Below, in pieces: positions 5,420 to 11,817 of a stretch of 11,817 nt of DNA. This stretch comes from Desulfatitalea sp. UBA4791 (GTDB lineage: Bacteria; Desulfobacterota; Desulfobacteria; Desulfobacterales; Desulfosarcinaceae), in NCBI GenBank assembly GCA_002402905.1, contig DHGT01000080.1:1-11817 (forward strand), given 5' to 3'. The notes beneath the pieces were generated by a model. The model searched no databases. It saw nothing but the letters and a program-made list of their open reading frames with translations, and had not been told where the DNA came from. The position numbers were made by a program, and so were the translations under genes. Each line of letters opens with the position of its first letter. Position 1 is the stretch's first letter.

Positions 5420-6172
5420 TCAATGAATGGTGGGAGGGGTGTCGTCGTCGCTGCTTTTGCCGTCGATGACCGTGAAGCGCGATCGGCGCCGTTTCTGTTT
5501 CGATTCGAAGTACTTCCAGCGCCAGTAATTGATGTTCCACCATGGACCGGACGGCCGGAAGTATAGGAATCCGCACAGGATCCCCCCCAGATGAAACGCC
5601 CCGTGCACATTGGCCTTGGCCAGAAAGGTGAGCAACGTGACGATCACCGTGCCGTAACTGATGTATTTGGCCTTGACCGGCAGGACGAACATGAGCAGTA
5701 CGATCGCCTCGGGCCTCAACAGGCCGAAGACCACGATGAGGGTCAGCAGGCTGGGCAGCATGCCGGCAAACGGGGCACCGAAAGCGGTGAGCAGACCGAA
5801 GAGCAGGCCGATCAGCGCCCCGCCGTATGCGGCCACCGCATAGAGGGTGATGAAACGCCGGGTGCCCAGGGACGATTCGATGGTGCCGGCAAAAAAGTAG
5901 AAAACCAGGCAATTGATCAGAAAGCCGATGGGCGCGCCTGGGTCGTGGAGCAGGGGATGGGTGATCAGCTGCCAGAGATGGAAGCCGCCGCTGCCAATGG
6001 GCCACAGGGCCAGCCATCGATAGACGGGTATGGCCAGCCAATGCTCACAAATCAACTCCACGACATAGATGGCGGCGTAGAGGATCAGCATCTTTTTCCC
6101 GATGGCGGTCAGCGGGGCGCGGAAGCCAAAAGTGGTCCGATGTCCTTGGGGAAACATGTCCATTCGATCCAT
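5420..6172 (-). CDS. Rhomboid-family membrane protein, probable pseudoprotease
   Basis: A 250-residue polytopic protein of the rhomboid family (PF01694). Hydrophobic segments lie near 28-46, 80-96, 108-130, 137-152, 156-165, 171-185 and 192-205. Family marks: FHLWQLITHPLLH (64-76), N87, ESSLGTRRF (99-107) and H194 in HLGGILCG, the expected catalytic His. The catalytic Ser should sit in GxSG before the LLRP turn; aligned by distance to that turn the site reads G137-M-L139-P, so Ser is replaced by Leu. The His before N87 is Gly. It may therefore bind or chaperone membrane proteins rather than cut them. The C-terminal tail is basic (KQKRRRSR) then acidic (DDD). Three Met codons compete for the start (6172, 6163, 6157); none has a strong ribosome site. 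It heads an operon with the kinase-like gene. Confidence 0.85.
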   Translation of the reverse strand: MDRMDMFPQGHRTTFGFRAPLTAIGKKMLILYAAIYVVELICEHWLAIPVYRWLALWPIGSGGFHLWQLITHPLLHDPGAPIGFLINCLVFYFFAGTIESSLGTRRFITLYAVAAYGGALIGLLFGLLTAFGAPFAGMLPSLLTLIVVFGLLRPEAIVLLMFVLPVKAKYISYGTVIVTLLTFLAKANVHGAFHLGGILCGFLYFRPSGPWWNINYWRWKYFESKQKRRRSRFTVIDGKSSDDDTPPTIH

Positions 6173-6173
6173 C

Positions 6174-6200
6174 CACGTCGGACGCTACCGTCCGACAGTG
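6174..6200. promoter_or_regulatory. Strong hairpin next to the rhomboid start codon
   Basis: GTCGGACG and CGTCCGAC (6177-6196) pair perfectly around CTAC, and CAC/GTG extend the stem to 11 bp past a single bulged A. It ends 1 base before the rhomboid ATG at 6172, where a ribosome site would be expected. It may be an operator, or an RNA hairpin controlling translation; alternatively translation starts at the ATG at 6163 or 6157. Confidence 0.5.
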
Positions 6201-6233
6201 ATTTGTTCCATAGTCATCAAGCCCGTCTCGCTT

Positions 6234-6247
6234 AACATCCGGATGTT
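6234..6247. promoter_or_regulatory. Perfect 14-bp palindrome between divergent genes
   Basis: AACATCCGGATGTT is its own reverse complement. It lies 62 bases upstream of the rhomboid start and 148 bases upstream of the helicase start, a natural place for an operator shared by both. No regulator gene is in the window. Confidence 0.35.
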
Positions 6248-6252
6248 GCTTG

Positions 6253-6279
6253 TACCGTCATCCGGGCGAAAACCGATAA
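6253..6279 (+). promoter_or_regulatory. Weak sigma-28-like promoter before the helicase gene
   Basis: ACCGATAA at 6272-6279 repeats the -10 box at 4066-4073 exactly, again after CGAAAA. The -35 position with 15-base spacing is TACC, only two of four matches to TAAA. The box lies 115 bases from the helicase ATG, almost the same distance as in the 60-residue gene. Confidence 0.2.
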
Positions 6280-6394
6280 CCAGCATTTTCAAGCGGCAAC
6301 CTACCATCGGACCCCGAAAAATTGAACCGAAAAGTAGGGCGATGCGTCCTCGTTTTTCGTTTATTTTGTTCGTCATCTGTTTTAAACAAACTAA

Positions 6395-9300
6395 ATGGCG
6401 CATGAAATCAAACAGTTTGCCGAGCGATGGATACCCCGGGGCCTGGCCCTGGATCTGGAACTCACCCGCAACAGCCGGAACCTGCGCAAAATCGGTGCTG
6501 TTTTAGGCGATCGCACGTTCGAATGGCACGGCGACACCACCCTCGCAGCGGCGCTGGCGGCGTTGGATGCATTCGCACATGGGGCCGAATATGTCCTGGG
6601 CCACAACATCCTCAACCACGACCTCCCCTTTCTTCAGGCCCTCGCCCCGGACCTGAGACTGCTGGACCTGCCCGTGGTGGACACCCTCTATTTGTCGCCC
6701 CTGGCCTTTCCCCGCAATCCCTACCACCGTCTGGTCAAAGATTACAAACTCGTGCGCTCGGGACTCAGCGACCCGGTGCAGGACGCGCGCCTGGCCCTGT
6801 CCATATTCCAGGATCAACTGGAGAGTCTGGCCGCCCAGGCCGAGGCGTGCCCCGAGCTGGTCTCTTTTTACCGTTTCGCCCTGGCCGCCGGCCGTTTCGG
6901 CGGATTCACGGGCCAGGGCCTGGCGACCGTACTCGATCACGCCGGCGCTTTTCGGATTCAAACGTCGTCCCAGGCCGGCGACATCTTCCGGCATTTGACC
7001 CGGGGCATCGCCTGCCGCATGGCCCTGGAACGGCGCTTCGGCGGAAGCGACGATCCGGCCGACGTCGATCCCGCGGCGGCGTACGCCCTGGCCTGGCTGC
7101 GCGTGGCCGGTGCCAATTCGGTACTGCCCCCCTGGGTGCGCCACCAGTTTCCCGGGGTGGTCCCCCTGCTCAAGCAATTGCGCGACGCCCCTTGCGGCCA
7201 ACCGGCCTGCGACTACTGCCGCCAGAACCACGACCCGGACCAGCAACTGAAACGCTTTTTCGGCTTCGACCGCTTCCGGCCCACACCCGCCGGCCGCGAC
7301 GGCAGCAGCCTGCAGCGCGACGTGGTGCTGCATGGACTTCGGGACCAGCCCCTGTTGGCCATCCTGCCCACCGGGGGCGGCAAATCGATCTGCTACCAGC
7401 TGCCGGCTCTCGTGCGTCACATGCGTCGTGGACTGCTCACCGTGGTCATCTCGCCCCTGCAAGCCTTGATGAAAGACCAGGTCGACAACCTGGTGAAGCA
7501 TACGGGCACACCCTATGCCGCCGCCATCTATGGCCTGCTCACACCCCCCGAGCGGGGGGAGGTGATCGAGCGGGTGCGACTGGGCGATATCGCCATTCTC
7601 TACCTCTCGCCCGAACAGCTGCGCAGCCGGTCGGTGCGCCAGGTGCTGACGTTGCGCGAAATCGGGGCCTGGGTTTTCGACGAGGCGCACTGCCTCTCCA
7701 AGTGGGGTCACGATTTCCGGCCCGACTACCTCTATGCGGCCCGTTTCATCCGTGAATTTTCCCGGGAACAGCAGTTGCCCATTCCGCCCATCGCCTGCTA
7801 TACGGCCACGGCCAAGCTGGATGTCATCGAAGAGATCCGCAGTTATTTCCAGGCCGAACTGAAGCAGGACCTGCTGTTGTTCGAAGGCGGGGTCGAACGC
7901 GACAATCTGCACTTCGATATCTGGCCGGTCAGCGGAGCGGAAAAACCGGCCCGGACGTACGAGATCGTCGCCCGATACACCGATACGCCCGCCCCGGCCG
8001 GCGTGATCGTCTATGCGGCCAAACGCAAGACCACCGAGGCGATCCGCGACTACCTGGTCCAGCGCGGCGTGGTGGCAGATGCCTTTCACGCCGGGCTCGA
8101 AGCCAATGAGAAAAGACGCGTCATCGAATCCTTCGTGGCCGGCGAAACCCCGGTGATCTGTGCCACCAACGCCTTCGGCATGGGCATCGACAAGGAGAAC
8201 ATCCGCCTGGTGCTGCACTACGACATCCCCGGTTCACTGGAGAACTACTTGCAGGAAGCGGGCCGGGCCGGACGCGACCGTCAACCGGCGGATTGCATCC
8301 TGCTTTACGATCCGGAAGATGCCGAAACCCAATTCAAACTGGGGGCCCACTCGGAAATCAAAAAAGAGGAGATCCAGCGCATCCTCAAATGCCTGCGGCG
8401 CAGCAAGACCAACCGGGACGACGAGGTGGTCATCACCACCCAGGAACTGATCCGCGACGAAGAGATGTCGGAGGTTTTCGACCGGGGTGATCCCGCCAAC
8501 GACACCCGCGTGCGGACCGCCGTTTCGTGGCTGGAACGGGCCGACTTTCTGAAACGGGAACACAACCTGACCCAGGTGTTCCAGGGACGACCGCGGGTCA
8601 AGAACCTGGCTGAAGCCGATCCCCTGATCCGGGGGCTGGGGCTCTCCGATACCATGGCGCGCCTGTGGCGCGGCATCCTGGGCATTATGTTCAATGCGCC
8701 TGCCGACCATGGACTGAGCGCCGACGACATCGCCGAACGCCTCTTCTCTTCGGCCTCGGAACTGCGCCAACTCGAACTGGACCACGGCCTGAAACCCGCC
8801 CAGATGGTCATCTACGCCATGCACGACATGGCGGCCGCCGGCCTTCTGGACAAAGGCATGATCCTGTCGGCGTTTATACGGCCCCAAGGCCGAAACAGCG
8901 CCCGTAAACTGCTGGCCCGGGTGTGCGATCTGGAAACGCGCTTTTTAAAACTGCTGCAGGAAGAGGCGCCCGATGCCGAGGCCGGCGGCTGGATGGACCT
9001 GGATATCAGCCACGCCAACCAGCGGCTGCAAAACGCGGGCGAGGAAAGCAATCCCGTGACCCTGCGCAACCTGCTCAAAGGGCTGGCTTATGACGGCACC
9101 GGAATGGCCGGCTCGCACGGCAGCATCGACCTGAAGCATACGGGCCGCCACCGCTACCGCGTGGCCCTGCGGCGCAACTGGCCGGCCATTCTTGAGATCG
9201 CGGCGTTGCGCCGCGGGGTATCCGAGCTGGTCGTCCGCGAACTGACCGATAGGGCCGTGGCCGACGGGGCGGACAAGGCCCGGGACGGCGGGAGCGATCT

Positions 9301-11653
9301 GCTGGTGGAGTTCTCGGCCAACGACCTGGCCGAGGCCATCCATCACGACCTGCTGCTCCATTCCCAGATCAAAAAGCCCTTGGCGGCCATCGACCGCAGC
9401 CTGATGTTTCTCCACGAGAACAAAGTCATCGCCCTGCAAAACGGGCTGGCTGTCTTCAGGCAGGCCATGACCATCCGGCTCAATCCCGATGAGCGCCGAC
9501 GCCCGTATACGCTGGGGGACTACCGGCCGCTGGCGGCCCATTACCGTGAACGGCGCTTCCAGGTGCACGTGATCATGGAATACGCCCAACTGGCCATGGA
9601 CAAAATCGCGCGCGCCCTGAGCCTGGTGCTCGATTACTTCTCCCTGCCGCGCGACAGCTTCGTCCGCAAATACTTCGAAGACCGGCGGGAGATCCTGGAA
9701 CGCGCCACCGGTGCAGAGGCGTACCGGCAGATCGTCGAGCGCCTCGACAATCCGATCCAGATCCAGGTGGTCGGCGGCCCGGTGACGGCCAACACGCTGA
9801 TCCTGGCCGGCCCCGGGTCCGGCAAAACCCGCGTCGTGGTTCATCGCTGCGCTTACCTGCTGCGCGTGGAGCGGGTACCGGCCCGGCGCATCCTGGTGAT
9901 GTGCTTCAATCACAACGCGGCGGTGGAACTGCGCAAGCGTCTCGGCGATCTGGTGGGTCCCGAAGCCCGGGGGGTCACGGTGGCCACCTACCATGGTGCG
10001 GCCATGCGGCTGGCCGGCATGTCGCTGCGGGAATTGACGACCCGCACCGAAACCACCGGCGCCATCGACTTCGACGCCATCCTCCGAACGGCCGTGGCCC
10101 TGCTCAGGGGGGAAACGGAGGTACCGGGACTGGCCCCGGACGAAGCGCGCGATCAGTTGCTCCAGGGCTACAGCCATATCCTGGTGGATGAATACCAGGA
10201 CATCGATCAGCTGCAGTACGACTTGGTTTCGGCCATCGCCGGACGAAGCGTGGGGGAAAACGAAGGGCGCCTGGCGATCATGGCCGTGGGAGACGACGAT
10301 CAGAACATCTACGCCTTCAAGGGCGCCAACGTCTCCTTCATCCAGCGTTTTCAACGAGACTACCACGCCCGCACGGTTTACATGGTGGAAAACTTCCGCT
10401 CCAGTGCCCACATCATTCAGGCGGCCAACCAGCTGATCGCCGACAACCGCGACCGCATGAAACGGGAACACCCCATCCGGATCGACCGCCACCGGGCGGC
10501 GGACGCCCCCGGAGGCCTCTGGGCCCAACGCGATCCCCTGACCCAGGGTCGCGTCCAGCGGCTGCGCGTTCACCGCTACGACCAGCAGCCGACGGCCCTT
10601 TTTCAAGAATTGATGCGTCTCAGGAAGCTCTGGCCCGATCTGGCGTGGAGCGATTGCGCCGTTCTCGGCCGCACCCACCAGGTGCTGGCACCGGTGCGCG
10701 CCATGTTCGAAGAAAACTCACTGCCGGTCAAAAGAAGCCTGGCGACCGCCCTGCCGCTGCATCGCATCAGGGAGATCCATGGGTTTCTCGAGCGGCTCAA
10801 ACAGGTCGAAGACGATATCCGCAGCGCTTCGGAACTTTTCGCATGGCTTGAGCCGGCGGCGTCCGGCAGGCCCAATCCCTGGATCGCCCTGCTGACCGAT
10901 CTGCTGACCGCCTACCAGACGGAAAGCGCCGATGCCCCCCTGCCGATCCAACACCTCGTCGATTGGCTCTACGAAGCCCTGGCCGAACAACGCCGCGAAA
11001 AGAGCATCGGCGACGGCATTTTCCTCAACACCGTGCACGCCGCCAAAGGCCTGGAGTTCGACCATGTCTTCATTCTCGATGGGGGCTGGCGCCTGCCCGC
11101 CGAACGCGTCAAGCAGGAAGAGGAACGCCGCCTGCTCTACGTGGGCATGACCCGGGCCAGGCACCATCTGTGTCTGCTGGAAACCATCGATCAGGCCAAT
11201 CCGCTGATCCAGGCCCTGGCGGGAGAGTGGATCTGCCTGCGCCAGGCGGCGGATCTGCCTGTGGATGAAAAATGGATGAGCAAAGAGTACGCCATGCTGG
11301 GCTTGCGTGACATCCATCTGGGGTATGCCGGGACCCGGCCGCCGGGCCATCCGATCCACCGGTGCCTGGCCGACCTGCAGGTCGGTGAGCGGCTGGAAAT
11401 GGTCTCTCATCATGATGGTATCGCGCTTCGCACTGGCGATGGCGTTTGCGTGGCGCGACTCTCACAGGAAGGTTGCCGCGCCTGGGGGAGCCGGCTGGCA
11501 TCGGTGGTCGAGGCGCGAATTGTGGGGATGCTCCAATGGTACGCCGATGACGGCCAGCCGGAATTTCACCGCTACGCCAAGATAGCGTCCTGGGAGGTGC
11601 CGCTTGTGGAAATCGTCACGACGAACGATCGCAATTCAAAGCCGTTAACTTGA
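6395..11653 (+). CDS. Exonuclease-RecQ-UvrD triple-fusion DNA helicase
   Basis: A 1752-residue protein with three enzyme domains, expected to unwind and trim DNA during repair or defence. (1) 15-145, DEDD exonuclease: D20 and E22 in LDLEL, D76 in NHDLPFL, D130 in DPVQDA; the usual His/Tyr before the last Asp is absent. (2) Cysteine cluster C267, C272, C275, H279. (3) 285-660, RecQ-type SF2 helicase: FGFDRFRP (289-296), Walker A TGGGKS (326-331), DEAH (429-432), YTATA (469-473), FGMGIDK (594-600), QEAGRAGRD (620-628). (4) 660-1120, helical and winged-helix-like linker. (5) 1125-1600, UvrD/Rep-type SF1A helicase: GPGSGKTR (1139-1146), VDEYQD (1264-1269), VGDDDQNIYAFKGA (1298-1311), ENFRSS, TVHAAKGLEF (1546-1555), YVGMTRAR (1582-1589). 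(6) 1600-1752, unassigned. The ATG is preceded directly by an in-frame TAA and has no ribosome site. Confidence 0.93.
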   Translation: MAHEIKQFAERWIPRGLALDLELTRNSRNLRKIGAVLGDRTFEWHGDTTLAAALAALDAFAHGAEYVLGHNILNHDLPFLQALAPDLRLLDLPVVDTLYLSPLAFPRNPYHRLVKDYKLVRSGLSDPVQDARLALSIFQDQLESLAAQAEACPELVSFYRFALAAGRFGGFTGQGLATVLDHAGAFRIQTSSQAGDIFRHLTRGIACRMALERRFGGSDDPADVDPAAAYALAWLRVAGANSVLPPWVRHQFPGVVPLLKQLRDAPCGQPACDYCRQNHDPDQQLKRFFGFDRFRPTPAGRDGSSLQRDVVLHGLRDQPLLAILPTGGGKSICYQLPALVRHMRRGLLTVVISPLQALMKDQVDNLVKHTGTPYAAAIYGLLTPPERGEVIERVRLGDIAILYLSPEQLRSRSVRQVLTLREIGAWVFDEAHCLSKWGHDFRPDYLYAARFIREFSREQQLPIPPIACYTATAKLDVIEEIRSYFQAELKQDLLLFEGGVERDNLHFDIWPVSGAEKPARTYEIVARYTDTPAPAGVIVYAAKRKTTEAIRDYLVQRGVVADAFHAGLEANEKRRVIESFVAGETPVICATNAFGMGIDKENIRLVLHYDIPGSLENYLQEAGRAGRDRQPADCILLYDPEDAETQFKLGAHSEIKKEEIQRILKCLRRSKTNRDDEVVITTQELIRDEEMSEVFDRGDPANDTRVRTAVSWLERADFLKREHNLTQVFQGRPRVKNLAEADPLIRGLGLSDTMARLWRGILGIMFNAPADHGLSADDIAERLFSSASELRQLELDHGLKPAQMVIYAMHDMAAAGLLDKGMILSAFIRPQGRNSARKLLARVCDLETRFLKLLQEEAPDAEAGGWMDLDISHANQRLQNAGEESNPVTLRNLLKGLAYDGTGMAGSHGSIDLKHTGRHRYRVALRRNWPAILEIAALRRGVSELVVRELTDRAVADGADKARDGGSDLLVEFSANDLAEAIHHDLLLHSQIKKPLAAIDRSLMFLHENKVIALQNGLAVFRQAMTIRLNPDERRRPYTLGDYRPLAAHYRERRFQVHVIMEYAQLAMDKIARALSLVLDYFSLPRDSFVRKYFEDRREILERATGAEAYRQIVERLDNPIQIQVVGGPVTANTLILAGPGSGKTRVVVHRCAYLLRVERVPARRILVMCFNHNAAVELRKRLGDLVGPEARGVTVATYHGAAMRLAGMSLRELTTRTETTGAIDFDAILRTAVALLRGETEVPGLAPDEARDQLLQGYSHILVDEYQDIDQLQYDLVSAIAGRSVGENEGRLAIMAVGDDDQNIYAFKGANVSFIQRFQRDYHARTVYMVENFRSSAHIIQAANQLIADNRDRMKREHPIRIDRHRAADAPGGLWAQRDPLTQGRVQRLRVHRYDQQPTALFQELMRLRKLWPDLAWSDCAVLGRTHQVLAPVRAMFEENSLPVKRSLATALPLHRIREIHGFLERLKQVEDDIRSASELFAWLEPAASGRPNPWIALLTDLLTAYQTESADAPLPIQHLVDWLYEALAEQRREKSIGDGIFLNTVHAAKGLEFDHVFILDGGWRLPAERVKQEEERRLLYVGMTRARHHLCLLETIDQANPLIQALAGEWICLRQAADLPVDEKWMSKEYAMLGLRDIHLGYAGTRPPGHPIHRCLADLQVGERLEMVSHHDGIALRTGDGVCVARLSQEGCRAWGSRLASVVEARIVGMLQWYADDGQPEFHRYAKIASWEVPLVEIVTTNDRNSKPLT

Positions 11654-11664
11654 GCGGGCGTTGC

Positions 11665-11696
11665 GGGCGGGCGTCAAGCCCACCCCTGATGTTTTT
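11665..11696 (+). terminator. Terminator candidate after the helicase gene
   Basis: GGGC (11669-11672) pairs with GCCC (11678-11681), and outside a C/A mismatch GGG pairs with CCC (11683-11685). T5 follows six bases later at 11692-11696. It starts 12 bases past the stop codon. The gap before the U-run makes it less than ideal. Confidence 0.5.
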
Positions 11697-11725
11697 ATAA
11701 ACAAGCAATTGGAACGACCGGACGG

Positions 11726-11789
11726 CAGCGATCCTAACTGAATGTCATTCGTTAAACCCGGCCCGGGTGGGGCAGGTGGCCGATGCCAC
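11726..11789 (+). repeat. 64-bp structured repeat, copy 2
   Basis: Same orientation as 2737-2800, 8989 bases away, 10 differences and no gaps. The GTGGC/GCCAC hairpin around CGAT is identical. The middle hairpin has become ACCCG/CGGGT around GCC, longer than in copy 1, and the first hairpin keeps its stem with a T-G pair. No T-run follows this copy. It lies about 30 bases past the terminator candidate of the helicase gene. Confidence 0.7.
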
Positions 11790-11817
11790 ACGCCAAGCGG
11801 TCAAGTGCCGGTAAAAT

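Noticed and set aside
6185..6403. 72-codon minus-strand ORF between the rhomboid and helicase genes
   Set aside because: No ribosome site or family resemblance; it overlaps the helicase start and runs through the palindrome and hairpin. A real small gene cannot be fully excluded.
6102..6506. 134-codon plus-strand ORF across the divergent promoter region
   Set aside because: Overlaps the starts of both the rhomboid and the helicase genes and shows no motif.
6503..8218. 571-codon minus-strand open frame
   Set aside because: Antisense shadow of the exonuclease/RecQ part; low-complexity composition, no recognisable motif.
8945..10678. 577-codon minus-strand open frame
   Set aside because: Antisense shadow of the SF1 helicase part, with the same biased composition.
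1..11817. CRISPR array, tRNA, rRNA, insertion sequence or prophage
   Set aside because: No regularly spaced repeats, cloverleaf, rRNA segment, transposase, integrase or phage structural gene was seen.

Overview
The window looks like a piece of a GC-rich bacterial chromosome. The best clue to the organism is the first complete metabolic gene: a methylenetetrahydrofolate reductase whose MetF-type domain continues into a cysteine-rich MetV-type (MTHFR_C) domain. That type is common in anaerobes that run the Wood-Ljungdahl pathway, including sulfate-reducing Desulfobacterota. Together with the other gene families this suggests a Desulfosarcina/Desulfatitalea-like deltaproteobacterium, but this is inference and there is no rRNA to confirm it. 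I see no integrase, transposase, tRNA, rRNA or CRISPR array.

Layout. (1) 12-785, minus: a lytic transglycosylase (SLT fold) with a proline-rich N-terminus and no signal peptide. (2) 1014-2558, minus: the MetF-MetV fusion. (3) 2559-2885: an intergenic region with the first copy of a 64-bp structured repeat and a 12-codon upstream ORF. (4) 2886-3830, plus: a RlaP-like (PF10127) nucleotidyltransferase. (5) 3831-4184: an intergenic region with a promoter-like site, a strong terminator hairpin (together a possible ~73-nt RNA) and a good match to a sigma-28 flagellar promoter. (6) 4185-4367, plus: a 60-residue basic protein of unknown function. (7) 6172-4461, minus: a two-gene operon of a rhomboid-family membrane protein that appears to have lost its catalytic serine, then a protein with kinase-like catalytic-loop residues. 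(8) 6173-6394: a divergent intergenic region with a strong hairpin, a perfect 14-bp palindrome and a weaker sigma-28-like -10 box. (9) 6395-11653, plus: a 1752-residue protein joining a DEDD exonuclease domain, a complete RecQ-type SF2 helicase and a complete UvrD/Rep-type SF1 helicase. (10) 11654-11817: a terminator-like hairpin and the second copy of the 64-bp repeat.

The giant exonuclease-RecQ-UvrD protein is the most striking object. It carries every motif expected of two separate helicases, and it has an N-terminal cysteine cluster and a C-terminal region I cannot assign. The pair of 64-bp repeats, in the same orientation and 8989 bp apart, brackets everything from the nucleotidyltransferase to the helicase. 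Their second hairpin keeps its pairing although its bases changed, so the repeat seems to be selected for structure. Apart from the rhomboid/kinase-like operon, the genes are organised as single units and no common pathway is evident.
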